Origin: Proteobacteria bacterium SG_bin9
GTDB lineage: Bacteria; Pseudomonadota; Alphaproteobacteria; Rhizobiales; Xanthobacteraceae
Direction of reading: 5' to 3'
Length of the DNA: 64,000 bases
Assembly: GCA_002083525.1 (NCBI GenBank)
Contig: LWDM01000029.1
Span: 62,001 to 126,000, forward strand
The notes beneath the pieces were generated by a model, which did not search any database, was not told where the DNA came from, and saw only the letters and a program-made list of their open reading frames with translations. The position numbers were made by a program, and so were the translations under genes. Positions 35,123-43,798 of the stretch are shown here, one piece after another (the stretch's first letter is position 1; every line of letters begins with the position of its first letter).

Positions 35123-35995
35123 CTACTCGGCCCGGGCAGCGGCGCGGCGGCGGCCACGCTCGTCGAGCGGGAGCCGGAGCTGCCGCAACAGGCTCGTCAC
35201 CTCTTCGCGTGCGGTGACGTGCGCCATGTTCGGCCGGGTGCCGAGCGTGGCCTCATCCAGCGAGTCCAGCGCGGTCAGGCCGCGCGGGAAAAGCTCACGA
35301 TAGACCACACGCTCTGCAAAGCCGTCGATGGCGCGGAAGCCGAGGCGGAACGCCAGCTGATGCAATCCTTCAGCGACCAGTTGCTTGTTGCGTGACCCGA
35401 GCATCGACAGCCGGTTGCGAACGACGATCCAGTCGGTGGTCGCGCCGTCGAGCTGACGCCGTTTGCGGCGCGCCTCGCGCGCCATCTCCGAATAGTGGCT
35501 CTCGCCGGTCACCGCGAAAGTCGCCGGATCGACGGAGCCCAGCACATCGAAGTCGAGGAAGCTGTCATTCAACGGCGTGACGAGCGTGTCCGCCATCGAA
35601 TGCGCCAAACGCATCAGGTAGCTGTCGGTCCCCGGCGTATCGATGACGATGAAATCGAACGTCCGCTCGACGGCGGCGACCGCTTCCTGAAACTGCAAAA
35701 ACTCGGAGTTCTCGTTGTCGGCAATCTGCATGCTCGCGCCAAGCGCGATGCAGCGATGATGCGGCAGCTCCAGATCGACGCCGGAACGCTTGGCCCAGGC
35801 CTGGCGGTTGGCGATGTAGCGAGTGAAGCTTTGCTGACGGCTATCGAGATCGATGGTCGCGACGCGCTGGCCCGCCTTGAGGAGGGCCACGGCGATATGG
35901 ATCGCAGTGGTGGACTTGCCGGAGCCGCCTTTTTCGTTGCCAAGAACGACAACGTGCGCAGTCCCCGTTTGTCCCTGACTTGCCTGCAAAAGCAT
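35123..35995 (-). CDS. mipZ: Division-plane positioning ATPase MipZ
   Basis: 290 aa ParA/MinD-type ATPase. A deviant Walker A motif is present in VVLGNEKGGSGKSTTAIHI, with FIVIDTPGTDSYLMRLAHSMAD and the family signature VVTPLNDSFLDFDVLGSVDP (here LVTPLNDSF). In Caulobacter MipZ forms a gradient from ParB-bound origins and blocks FtsZ assembly near the poles. ATG at 35995 has GAGAGGGG at good spacing; ATG at 36010 is the alternative. It is divergent from panC. Confidence 0.92.
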   Translation of the reverse strand: MLLQASQGQTGTAHVVVLGNEKGGSGKSTTAIHIAVALLKAGQRVATIDLDSRQQSFTRYIANRQAWAKRSGVDLELPHHRCIALGASMQIADNENSEFLQFQEAVAAVERTFDFIVIDTPGTDSYLMRLAHSMADTLVTPLNDSFLDFDVLGSVDPATFAVTGESHYSEMAREARRKRRQLDGATTDWIVVRNRLSMLGSRNKQLVAEGLHQLAFRLGFRAIDGFAERVVYRELFPRGLTALDSLDEATLGTRPNMAHVTAREEVTSLLRQLRLPLDERGRRRAAARAE

Positions 35996-36189
35996 GGCTA
36001 CCCCTCTCATTCCATTCTCAAATCAGGAGCGGCCTTTGGTCAAGTTAAATGACATTTGACCGATCTTCATGATGAATGTGGCGGCCACGGCAAGATGAAC
36101 GGCGCAGCGACGCGACGTTGGCTCCCGCGTCCCGGCTTTGGTAAACAGCAACCGCCTGCTCCGCCCTGCCACAATCTCTCAAGCCACGA

Positions 36190-36234
36190 GTTGCCATGCC
36201 TTCAGTTGCCAAGCCTTCGGTTGCCATGCCTTCG
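36190..36234. repeat. Three 15-bp tandem repeats at the 5' end of panC
   Basis: Units at 36190-36204, 36205-36219 and 36220-36234 share GTTGCC-A-W-GCCTTC and differ at one or two bases. Units 1 and 3 each contain an ATG in the panC frame. Because 15 is a multiple of 3, copy-number change would not shift the frame. Confidence 0.9.
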
Positions 36235-36243
36235 AACTCCAGA

Positions 36244-37092
36244 ATGCGACGCCCTCAAGTCGCACACACCTTGCCCGCGCTGCATCGGGCGATCGCAGGC
36301 CTGCGCGGACGCGGCGCGACGCTCGCGCTGGTGCCGACCATGGGTGCGTTGCATGACGGACATTTGTCACTTGTCCGCCTGGCGAAGCAGCACGCGAAGA
36401 AAGTTGTGGTTTCCATCTTCGTTAATCCCGCGCAGTTCGCTCCGCACGAGGACTTCTCGTCCTATCCGCGAACGTGGAAGGAGGACGTCGCCAAGCTGAC
36501 GGCCGCAGGCGTGGACCTGATCTGGAACCCGCAGGTCAAGATCATGTACCCGGAGGCGTTCGTGACGCGGCTATCGCCGGAAGGACCAGCCGTGGCGGGT
36601 CTCGAGGATCGCTTCCGGCAGCATTTCTTTGGCGGCGTTGCCACGGTGGTCTGCAAGCTGTTCACCCAGACCCGCGCCGATTGCGCGATCTTCGGTGAGA
36701 AGGACTATCAGCAGCTCAAGGTTGTGACCCAGATGTCCCGCGACCTCGACCTTCGGGTCAAGGTGATCGGCGCTCCGGTGGTGCGCGAGCGCGACGGCCT
36801 CGCGATGTCCTCCCGCAATGTTTACCTCTCGGCTTCCGACCGGGCGGCCGCACCCGTCCTGTTCAAGACGCTGACCGCCAGCGCAAAGCGCATTCGCGGC
36901 GGCGATGGTCTCCAAGAGGTTCTCGACGATGGAGCCCGCGAAATTACCGCGGCCGGCTTTGCTTTGGATTATCTCGAAGCCCGGCACGCGGAGACGCTCA
37001 AGCTCGTCACGTCGAAGGCCGACGGCCCGCTCCGGCTGCTGGTCGCAGCCAAGATCGGTACGACGCGTCTCATCGACAACGTGAAAGTCTGA
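36244..37092 (+). CDS. panC: Pantothenate synthetase
   Basis: Joins pantoate and beta-alanine with ATP. 282 aa from ATG 36244, which gives the usual family length; ATGs at 36196 and 36226 in the same frame lie inside a 15-bp triplication and would add 16 or 6 residues. Signatures: LVPTMGALHDGHLSLV with the HxGH adenylation motif, VSIFVNPAQF, FGEKDYQQL, and the KMSKS-like SSRNVYLS. No start has a convincing ribosome site. panE at 28.4 kb catalyses the preceding step. Confidence 0.93.
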   Translation: MRRPQVAHTLPALHRAIAGLRGRGATLALVPTMGALHDGHLSLVRLAKQHAKKVVVSIFVNPAQFAPHEDFSSYPRTWKEDVAKLTAAGVDLIWNPQVKIMYPEAFVTRLSPEGPAVAGLEDRFRQHFFGGVATVVCKLFTQTRADCAIFGEKDYQQLKVVTQMSRDLDLRVKVIGAPVVRERDGLAMSSRNVYLSASDRAAAPVLFKTLTASAKRIRGGDGLQEVLDDGAREITAAGFALDYLEARHAETLKLVTSKADGPLRLLVAAKIGTTRLIDNVKV

Positions 37093-37112
37093 TTGGCCGA
37101 TAGTCCGCCCGC

Positions 37113-37421
37113 TTACAGCAGGCCCAGTTCGCGCAGCTCGCGGCGCAGTTGCTCCGGCATCGCCTGCGCGCCCTTCGCAGCCTTGCCGAGATCGGGCGGC
37201 GCATCTTTCGCCTGCAGATAGCGCCAGCCTTGGAACGGGCGCATCGGACGCGGCGACACCGGAACGAACTTCGCGTCCATGATCAACCGGCAGCGGCCGA
37301 TGCCGTCCTTGTCGCGAAAGGGCTCGATGCCGATCAGCTTCTCCCGGACGGCGATCTGCCCCTTGATCACCCAGTAGATCGAGCCGCCGTCCAACAGCTC
37401 GTCCTCGCGCTTGGGCGTCAT
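37113..37421 (-). pseudogene. DUF1489 family gene, 5'-truncated
   Basis: The 102-codon frame matches the C-terminal two thirds of DUF1489 (PKREDELLDGGSIYWVIKGQ, RRPFQGWRYL-like PFQGWRYL, LRRELRELGLL). The same frame stays open upstream and reads family-like sequence (RIKKAKAKGQPAHHIHITRM, about 37419-37478), but the expected start and first 20 or so residues are absent. That upstream sequence instead runs into the Ala/Pro-rich end of the preceding gene in another frame. The only ATG left is at 37421, overlapping the neighbour's stop. It may make a shortened protein, be a true deletion, or reflect an assembly error in low-complexity DNA. Confidence 0.6.
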
Positions 37422-38491
37422 GCGGGTGATGTGGATGTGGTGTGCGGGCTGGCCCTTCGCCTTGGCCTTCTTGATGCGCTCGGCGGTGGCGCGGCAGTGG
37501 CTGTGGCGGTGGTCGGCGCCGGAGCAGCGGCTGCCGCTGCCGGGCGCGCCGGTGCTTGCTGAGGCGGCGGCGAAAACACCGAGGCGCGTGAGGCCGAGGT
37601 CGCGGGTGCCGCCGAAGGCGGCGCTAATGCAGCCGCAGGAACTTGCTGCGTCTGGGGCGGCGGCGGAGCTGCAGTACGTGCCTGGGGCGGCGGCGGTGGA
37701 GCCGCAGCCGGCGGCTCATTGCCCATGATGTTCACGGGCGGGATCGAGGCCGCGGTCGGGAAATCGGCATTGGTCGGCCGTCCTGTCGGCGCGGTGACGG
37801 GAAGACCGGCGAGCGCAGGCGTCGCGGGCGCAATAGCCGCGGCCTGCGGCGCGCCCCAATTGGCTGCGTGGCGGCCGACATGGCTGTCGTAGGCGCGCTC
37901 GGCCATGTTCGCCGCAATTTGCTTGCGGTCCGCGAGCGAGCGGAACGCACCGCACGCGGTCGGACTGCACTGCTCGCGCGTCAGCAAGACCTGGGCGACA
38001 AGTCCGTAGCGATCGCGCTCGATCACCCGGCGCAACGTCGCGAGTTCCGGTGTCATCGCTGCGTTCGCGGTCGCCACGTCCCCTTGCGCGGTGAGACGGC
38101 TGATTTGCGAAGCCGTGTAAGATACCGCCGCCGCGGAGGATTCAGCCGAAGCAAAGAGCGCCTTCTCGCACGCCGCCTCGACACTCTCGCCCGCGAGGCC
38201 GTCGAGACATGCGAGCGCCGGCAACGAAACGGCTCCATGCGCCGGAACCGGCCTGGAGTCGGCTACAAACCTCTCTCCAGAACCGAAACTGCGCATGCTC
38301 GCGGCCACGGCGACGGTCAGCGCCAGCAAGGTGATGACGGCGAGCGCTCCGTTCGCAATGGACTTCTCGGCCCGGAACAGGGTCACAAGCAACATCAGCG
38401 CAAAGAACGCGCCGACTGCGAGCGTAATCAAAACCGGAAGCGCCGGTGATTGCCAAAGCTGATCGAGCGATGAGGCCCACGCCCAGTTCAT
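37418..38491 (-). CDS. Membrane protein with long Pro/Ala-rich C-terminal region, unknown function
   Basis: 357 aa. Two N-terminal transmembrane helices (about 18-40 and 46-65) are followed by a soluble domain with four cysteines (LACLDG, EACEKA, REQCSP, TACGAF; residues 94-185). Then comes a Pro/Ala-rich, low-complexity tail from about residue 225. The last 20 or so residues (SASRRPRRR to the stop) are encoded by DNA that reads as DUF1489 in another frame, so the present C-terminus is probably not the ancestral one. No family name recognised. Confidence 0.75.
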   Translation of the reverse strand: MNWAWASSLDQLWQSPALPVLITLAVGAFFALMLLVTLFRAEKSIANGALAVITLLALTVAVAASMRSFGSGERFVADSRPVPAHGAVSLPALACLDGLAGESVEAACEKALFASAESSAAAVSYTASQISRLTAQGDVATANAAMTPELATLRRVIERDRYGLVAQVLLTREQCSPTACGAFRSLADRKQIAANMAERAYDSHVGRHAANWGAPQAAAIAPATPALAGLPVTAPTGRPTNADFPTAASIPPVNIMGNEPPAAAPPPPPQARTAAPPPPQTQQVPAAALAPPSAAPATSASRASVFSPPPQQAPARPAAAAAAPAPTTATATAAPPPSASRRPRRRASPHTTSTSPA

Positions 38492-38580
38492 CAGAGAATC
38501 CTTCGTTGAAGACCAACCGGCCCACAGCGCCGATCAGATAGCCCGCAGACGAATCGACGGGGAGACTTCGAGGAAGGAGA

Positions 38581-38784
38581 TCAGACGGTGTGAAGTTGGC
38601 TTTCTTTAGCCACGCGCTCGAATGCTTCGGTCTGGCTCTTGATGCGATACTGACAATCGTCGCCTTCGGTCGGCAGCAGCCGGATCACCTCGTAGGCACC
38701 CGAGGCAGCCGGACGCGACACATTACTGGCGGTGAAATAGACCGTGTCACCCACGAGAAACTTGTGCTTCACACCCTGCTCCAT
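38581..38784 (-). CDS. Small conserved protein, unknown function
   Basis: 67 aa from ATG 38784. The KHKFLVGDTVYFTASN ... GAYEVIRLLPTEGDDCQYRIKSQTEAFERVAKESQL pattern is that of a small beta-rich (SH3-like) protein common in Bradyrhizobium-type genomes. The frame is open further upstream to 39003, but that stretch is lower in GC and looks like leader DNA, so I chose the short form; ATG at 38883 is an alternative. No role known. Confidence 0.65.
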   Translation of the reverse strand: MEQGVKHKFLVGDTVYFTASNVSRPAASGAYEVIRLLPTEGDDCQYRIKSQTEAFERVAKESQLHTV

Positions 38785-39037
38785 CACGCAAAACGGTGAT
38801 GCCGGTTGCAGTTGTCCCGCTGCATATTCCCGGCTAACGCCCACGTGATTGATAGCATGCGACAATCTGGTTTGGCCAGCCATTTCCGAACGGCGGAACA
38901 GCCACGATTCTTTATCATTTACATGGTGATAGGCTGAAAAACCGCGTTCCGGAACCCGGTTCGCGAGACGTTCTGCGGTGCAACAATCGCATTGCGCAAC
39001 CAAACGTTGAATCCAAGCTCAGAACCGGGAAAACCCC

Positions 39038-39694
39038 TCAGTCGTGCTCGAATCTGTCGATGAGCCAGGTCTCGGCAAGGCCCGCCTCGGTCCAGGCCCG
39101 GAACGCGGGATGCGCTTCCATCGCCATCATGTACTCACGTGAGACAGCGCTCACTTCGATGGCATAGGTCCGGAAGCGGGTGACGACCGGCGCATACATC
39201 GCATCGGCCGCGCTGAACGCACCGAACAGAAATGGCCCGCCCTTCCCGAACCTGCTGCGGCAGTCGCTCCAGACCTCCTGAACCCGCGCGACATTGGCGA
39301 GCGCATCGTCGGAGAGTGCCTTCGCCCGCACCGGCCGGTGCAGGTTCATGCCGCACTCGTTGCGAAGCGCCATGAAGCCGGAGTGCATTTCCGCCGAGAC
39401 CGATCGTGCGAGCGCCCGCGCTGCGCGGTCCTGCGGCCACAGCTTCGCATCCGGAAAACGCTCGGCGGCGTACTCAATGATCGCGAGCGAATCCCAGACG
39501 GTGACATCGCCGTCAATCAGCGCCGGCACCTTGCCGGACGGTGTGAATTCCAGAATGCGCCGTTTGCTGTCGTCACCGGCGTAAAGCGGAATCACGACCT
39601 CGTCGAAAGCGATGCCGGCGGCGCGAAGCGCGACCCAAGGGCGCATCGACCAGGACGAATAGTTCTTGTTGCCGAGCACCAGCGTCAGGGACAT
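39038..39694 (-). CDS. Glutathione S-transferase family protein
   Basis: 218 aa. The N-terminal thioredoxin-like GST domain has NKNYSSWSMRPWVALRAAG with the probable catalytic Ser, and SGKVPALIDGDVTVWDSLAIIEYAAERFP, where VPAL and D-S bind glutathione. A helical C-terminal domain follows. This is the subgroup often labelled GST family 4 or YfcF-like; substrate unknown. ATG at 39694 is favoured by GGAG six bases upstream over the ATG at 39706. Confidence 0.92.
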   Translation of the reverse strand: MSLTLVLGNKNYSSWSMRPWVALRAAGIAFDEVVIPLYAGDDSKRRILEFTPSGKVPALIDGDVTVWDSLAIIEYAAERFPDAKLWPQDRAARALARSVSAEMHSGFMALRNECGMNLHRPVRAKALSDDALANVARVQEVWSDCRSRFGKGGPFLFGAFSAADAMYAPVVTRFRTYAIEVSAVSREYMMAMEAHPAFRAWTEAGLAETWLIDRFEHD

Positions 39695-39812
39695 GTCCAG
39701 CTCCATTGAGGAAAAGTTGTATGCCCGCTGCGGCCTCGCCGATCAACCATCGCAATGCACAGCACTCCGGAGCCCCAGGCAACAGTCCCGCCGACTCAGA
39801 TAGGATCGGCGC

Positions 39813-40493
39813 ATGCATCTGTTCGGCACGATCGACGTGGTTGCCATTGGCGTCTTCGTTCTCGCATGGACGATCTACGCCACCGCGCTCGAGCGGACAC
39901 CGCACGGCAAGAACAGTCTGAATGCGCGGATGAACCTGTACCGCGAGGTCTGGATGCGGCGGATGCTCGACCGCGAGATGCGCATGGTCGACATGCAGAT
40001 CATGGCGTCGCTTCAGAACGGCACCGCATTCTTTGCCTCGACGACGTTGCTTGCGATCGGCGGTGCGCTGACGCTGCTGCGGGCCACCGACGAGGTCTTG
40101 AACGTCATCGCAACGCTGCCGTTCGGCATCAAGCCGACGCCCGCGCTATGGGAGATCAAGTGCATCGGGCTGGTGCTGATCTTCGTCTACGCATTCTTCA
40201 AGTTTGCCTGGTCCTACCGGCTGTTCAATTACGTGTCGATCCTGCTCGGTGCGACTCCGTTTGCCGAGAAGAGTGACACCCCCGAAGCGCAGGCGCATGT
40301 CATGCGAACGACACGGTTATTCCAATCGGCCGGACGGCACTTCAATCGTGGGCAGCGCGCGTTTTTCTTCGCGCTCGGCTATCTCGGCTGGTTCATCAGC
40401 CCGTGGGTGCTGCTGGCCACGACGCTCGCCGTCGTGATCGTGATGTGGCGACGCCAGTTCGCGTCCGACGCCTGGCGAGCGATGACGAGCTAA
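39813..40493 (+). CDS. DUF599 family membrane protein
   Basis: 226 aa with about four transmembrane segments (6-22, 65-90, 113-140, 185-210). The family pattern is clear: NARMNLYREVWMRRML.DREMRMVDMQIMASLQNGTAFFAS (residues 36-76). Function unknown. ATG at 39813, divergent from the GST gene with 118 bp between. Confidence 0.88.
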   Translation: MHLFGTIDVVAIGVFVLAWTIYATALERTPHGKNSLNARMNLYREVWMRRMLDREMRMVDMQIMASLQNGTAFFASTTLLAIGGALTLLRATDEVLNVIATLPFGIKPTPALWEIKCIGLVLIFVYAFFKFAWSYRLFNYVSILLGATPFAEKSDTPEAQAHVMRTTRLFQSAGRHFNRGQRAFFFALGYLGWFISPWVLLATTLAVVIVMWRRQFASDAWRAMTS

Positions 40494-40542
40494 CCGCAGC
40501 GCTGTCCTTGCAGTTGCGACTGTTTTGCTTCAAGTCAGGGCC

Positions 40543-40809
40543 ATGACTCGCACCGAAGCAACCGACCTTCCCCTGGATCGCGCGATTATCGAAATCCTGA
40601 CGCGCTCCGACGGCAAGACATTGAGCGCGCCCGAGATCGCTCAGACAATCGCACACGACGGCGATTGGCACGACCTGCTGGTCCCGATCCGCCGCGAGGC
40701 CATTGCGCTCGCACTGGCGGGACGGCTCGTGATCTACCGCAAGGGAAAACCCGCGGATCCGAACGATTTCCGCGGCGTCTATCGTTTGGGCTTACCGCGC
40801 CACGACTGA
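40543..40809 (+). CDS. DUF3253 family winged-helix protein
   Basis: 88 aa. The arrangement ILTRSDGKTLSAPEIAQTIA ... WHDLLVPIRREAIALALAGRLVIYRKGKPADPNDFRGVYRLGL matches DUF3253, a small predicted winged-helix domain. No recognition target is known. ATG at 40543. Its 3' end overlaps the 3' end of the convergent YdcF-family gene by 18 bp. Confidence 0.85.
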   Translation: MTRTEATDLPLDRAIIEILTRSDGKTLSAPEIAQTIAHDGDWHDLLVPIRREAIALALAGRLVIYRKGKPADPNDFRGVYRLGLPRHD

Positions 40810-41604
40810 GCGCGGCCCGGGAAACAATTCGCTGCTGCGTCCGGTCAGCCAATAGACCACAAGTCCAATCCACTCGTGCATGGCTGTATCGGTCCGCCAG
40901 AGCCCGTCGCTCAGGCTGTCGAACGGCACGGTGGCATCGGCCCATCCACTGGTTCGCCAATCGACCGGATACGCCTCAACATCGAATCCTGCGGCGCGGA
41001 ATGCTCCGATGGAGCGCGGCATATGCGAGGCACTGGTGACCAGCAACCAGCGTTCGCCAGGTTTCGGCGTGACCAGACGCCTGGTGAAAACCGCATTCTC
41101 TGCGGTGTTGCGAGAGTCGCTTTCAAGGATGACACGCGCAGTATCCACGCCCATATCGCGCAACATTTCCCCGGCAATGGGAGCCTCGCGGACCGACGGC
41201 GAGATGAGGCTGCCACTGCCGCTGCTGTAGACGATTTTTGCATCGGGGAAACGGCGCGCCAAATCCAGCATGGCAATCACACGTTCAGCCGCGGCGTTGA
41301 CTTCGACCAATCCACGCGCCCGCGAGAGCGGACCATCGATCGCGCCTCCCAGTACGATGATCCCCGCCGGGTTGTTGCCGCCGTCCTTCCATGCCGGAAA
41401 TCGCTCGGACAGAGGCAACAGCATCAGATTGCCGATCGGCGCGAACCCGAACAGCAGCAGCAATGCGACGCCCGTCGTCAACCAGCGCAGCCCGCCTCTC
41501 CGCCGGCCAAGAATGTAAAGCAGCACGCCGATGATGCAGATCGACGCGATCGCATTCGATGGCGTCGCGAAAAAACCAAGGATTTTGGAAAGCGCAAAGA
41601 ACAT
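40792..41604 (-). CDS. YdcF/SanA (DUF218) family envelope protein
   Basis: 270 aa. Two N-terminal transmembrane helices (about 12-32 and 40-60) are followed by a DUF218 domain: IIVLGGAIDG, VYSSGSGS, LESDSRNTAENAVFTRRL, LLVTSASHMPRSIGAFRAAGFDVEAYPVD. The E. coli relatives ElyC and SanA act in envelope biogenesis; the exact reaction is unknown. ATG at 41604 is chosen because the first helix follows directly; TTG/ATG starts up to 41661 are alternatives. Confidence 0.9.
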   Translation of the reverse strand: MFFALSKILGFFATPSNAIASICIIGVLLYILGRRRGGLRWLTTGVALLLLFGFAPIGNLMLLPLSERFPAWKDGGNNPAGIIVLGGAIDGPLSRARGLVEVNAAAERVIAMLDLARRFPDAKIVYSSGSGSLISPSVREAPIAGEMLRDMGVDTARVILESDSRNTAENAVFTRRLVTPKPGERWLLVTSASHMPRSIGAFRAAGFDVEAYPVDWRTSGWADATVPFDSLSDGLWRTDTAMHEWIGLVVYWLTGRSSELFPGPRSVVAR

Positions 41605-41679
41605 GGATCGCCAGCCGCCCGCACGGATGGCCTGCATGGGCCATCCAGCGGCGAAGATCAACCATTCATGGCGGCGTCA

Positions 41680-42498
41680 TCAATCCCAGTCCGGCGCGAA
41701 GCCGAAATTGACCAGCCGCCCCTGCGCGTTGCCCATCACGGAGATCTCGTCCATATCGTTCTGTGACAGCTCGAAATCGAACACCTCGATGTTCTCGGAA
41801 AGGCGCTCGATCTTGGACGTACGCGGGATCGCCACCACGCCTTGCTGCACCAGCCAGCGCAAACACACCTGTGCAGCCGACTTGCCGTAAGCCTTGCCAA
41901 TAACGGCAAGCCGCGCGTCGGATTTGACGCGCCCTTTCGCGACCGGGCTGTACGCGACCAGTGCCATGCCGTTCTGGTCGCACGCCGCGCGCACCTTCCT
42001 TTGATCGAGATACGGATGGCATTCGACCTGGTCGCAGACAAGCGGCTCGGGGCATGCAGCCACCGCCTGCTCGATCAGCGCCACGGTAAAGTTCGACACG
42101 CCGATATGTTTGGTCAGGCCCAATTGCTTGGCGCGCGCGAGGCCTTGCATGGTTTCAGAAAGCGAGATGTGCGGGTTCGGCCAGTGCAGAAGCAGCAGAT
42201 CGACTTCCGACATCCGCAGTTTGAACAGGCTTTCCTTCACCGACCGTTCGAGGTCATGCGGTGCAAAGTGAGTGGTCCAAACCTTGGTGGTGATGAAGAC
42301 CTCGTCACGCTTGACGCCGGAAGCGCGCACGCCCTCCCCGACCTCGCGTTCATTCTCGTACATCTGCGCCGTATCGATGTGGCGATACCCGAGCCGCAAC
42401 GCCTGCTCGACGATGCGCGCGCACGCCCGCCCGCGCAGTTCCCACGTGCCAAGTCCGATCGCGGGAACACGCGCACCATTGGCTTCGACAAACAGCAC
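41680..42498 (-). CDS. Aldo/keto reductase
   Basis: 272 aa NADPH-dependent carbonyl reductase. The catalytic tetrad is visible: Asp in RHIDTAQMYENE, Tyr in the same motif, Lys in FITTKVW, and His in LLLLHWPNP. IGVSNF and IPRTSKIERLSENIEVFDFELS form the coenzyme-binding end. The range of substrates (for example 2,5-diketogluconate, methylglyoxal) cannot be read from sequence. GTG start at 42498, six bases after TGGAGA. Confidence 0.94.
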   Translation of the reverse strand: MLFVEANGARVPAIGLGTWELRGRACARIVEQALRLGYRHIDTAQMYENEREVGEGVRASGVKRDEVFITTKVWTTHFAPHDLERSVKESLFKLRMSEVDLLLLHWPNPHISLSETMQGLARAKQLGLTKHIGVSNFTVALIEQAVAACPEPLVCDQVECHPYLDQRKVRAACDQNGMALVAYSPVAKGRVKSDARLAVIGKAYGKSAAQVCLRWLVQQGVVAIPRTSKIERLSENIEVFDFELSQNDMDEISVMGNAQGRLVNFGFAPDWD

Positions 42499-42566
42499 CG
42501 GTCATCTCCATAAGCGCAAAGCGCGATACGCTATCACGCCGGACGAAGATTGGTACTATGGCTGAG

Positions 42567-42884
42567 CTATTTGGAGCGGCCGGATCGTGCCAGCGCGGCA
42601 AATGCCATGTCGGGCGCTTCGGCTATGACGGTGAGCAACGCACGAGCGGGTCCACGCGGCTGGCGCTTGCCCTGCTCCCAATTCCGGATCGTATCGACCG
42701 GAACGCCGAGCCGTTCGGCAAATTCGCACTGCGTCAGCCGCGAGCGCTGCCGCAATTCGCGCACCGACAACGACCGGTCGTGCGATGAGAGTGGAGACGC
42801 AGGCAACACCGGCACGAGCGGCGCTTCGCGGCCGTCGCGCAACTCGACGATCCTGCCATCCGCCTTGAGCCGCAGCCGCTGCAT
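42567..42884 (-). CDS. XRE-family HTH protein (HigA-like)
   Basis: 105 aa. A beta-rich N-terminus (RLRLKADGRIVELRDGREAPL) is followed by a helix-turn-helix: LTQCEFAERLGVPVDTIRNWEQGKRQPRGPARALL. The architecture is like HigA or NadS-type antitoxins, but no toxin-sized gene flanks it, so it is an orphan regulator here. ATG at 42884 with GGAGAG upstream; an upstream start at 42914 is less supported. Confidence 0.85.
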   Translation of the reverse strand: MQRLRLKADGRIVELRDGREAPLVPVLPASPLSSHDRSLSVRELRQRSRLTQCEFAERLGVPVDTIRNWEQGKRQPRGPARALLTVIAEAPDMAFAALARSGRSK

Positions 42885-42977
42885 GGGAATCTCTCCGGCT
42901 GCAAGGTGGGGCAAGTATGGTTAAGAATGAATTAACATCGCCGCCGCCAAATCCTGACGGCGGCGATACGCTCTCGC

Positions 42978-43529
42978 TTACCTCATGCGGGCGTAAGCGT
43001 TGTGCCAGGCGGCGCGCCGTCCTCCCGAGTGAGCGAACCGCAGGCCCATCTCGCGTCCGCCGGCTTCGTCATACGAGATGTGGATGTGCTGGGCGCGTCC
43101 GGCGTCGGTCGAGTAGCCGCCCTTCCAGTCCTTGAGCTGACCATAGATGCAGCCGTACGGCCCGCGCACGTCGACCGCCTTGCCCTGCGCGTGCAGCGAC
43201 ATGCGGCGCGAGCCAGCGATGCGGGTGTGGCGGATGCCGGAGATCGCATGCGTTCCCGGACATGCCGACTGGATCGACGCGAGCTTTGCCGCCAGCGGCG
43301 CGACGAGGCCGGACGCATACGAAGCAGACCGCGCCTCGATGGCCGGCGGCACTTGCGCGCTCGCCGGCGGTGAGGCGACGCGGGCCGCTGCTTTGGGTGA
43401 CGAGACCCCGTCGCACGGCATGGTGACGTTGCATTCGGGAGCAATCGCGGGGGTACGCACACGCTGACGCGCGTCAGCGGTCGCTGGCAGCGCGACAAGC
43501 GCCACCACTACACACATGGTTCGAACCAA
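42978..43529 (-). CDS. Secreted M15-like (YcbK/DD-peptidase-like) protein
   Basis: 183 aa with a signal peptide (cleavage after ATADA). The mature protein has a conserved C-terminal domain: SRRMSLHAQGKAVDV with the HxxGxAxD zinc-ligand pattern, then AQHIHISYD giving the HxH ligand, as in peptidase M15 relatives. A peptidoglycan peptidase or amidase role is inferred. Four cysteines (CNVT, PCDG, ACPG, GCIY) suit the periplasm. The start is uncertain: TTG 43529 lies 9 bases after GGAG and gives a good signal peptide; ATG 43517 is the alternative. Confidence 0.78.
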   Translation of the reverse strand: MVRTMCVVVALVALPATADARQRVRTPAIAPECNVTMPCDGVSSPKAAARVASPPASAQVPPAIEARSASYASGLVAPLAAKLASIQSACPGTHAISGIRHTRIAGSRRMSLHAQGKAVDVRGPYGCIYGQLKDWKGGYSTDAGRAQHIHISYDEAGGREMGLRFAHSGGRRAAWHNAYARMR

Positions 43530-43798
43530 TTCTACAAACTCCAAAGAGACATCGCACGGCGACGTGGAATCCGGCTTGCGCGGCGACGATGCTTTCAGAC
43601 GTGACAGAGATGCGCAGTCTCGCTGACCCGGTATCCACTCACGGGGACGGCGCACGGTGATGCGGCCATGCGGTCTAGATCGGCACAGCGGCGTCGGCGT
43701 GTTGACGGGCGCTCACGGCCATAATGTGGCACGGACATGACTGCTTCGGGGACATGCGCGCACGTCATGCCGCACAGTTTAACGGCGGATTGCCGCCG

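Noticed and set aside
36038..36061. Inverted repeat GGTCAA-N12-TTGACC between mipZ and panC as an operator.
   Set aside because: Only 6-bp arms, with no matching -10 boxes at sensible distance on either strand; it could be chance.
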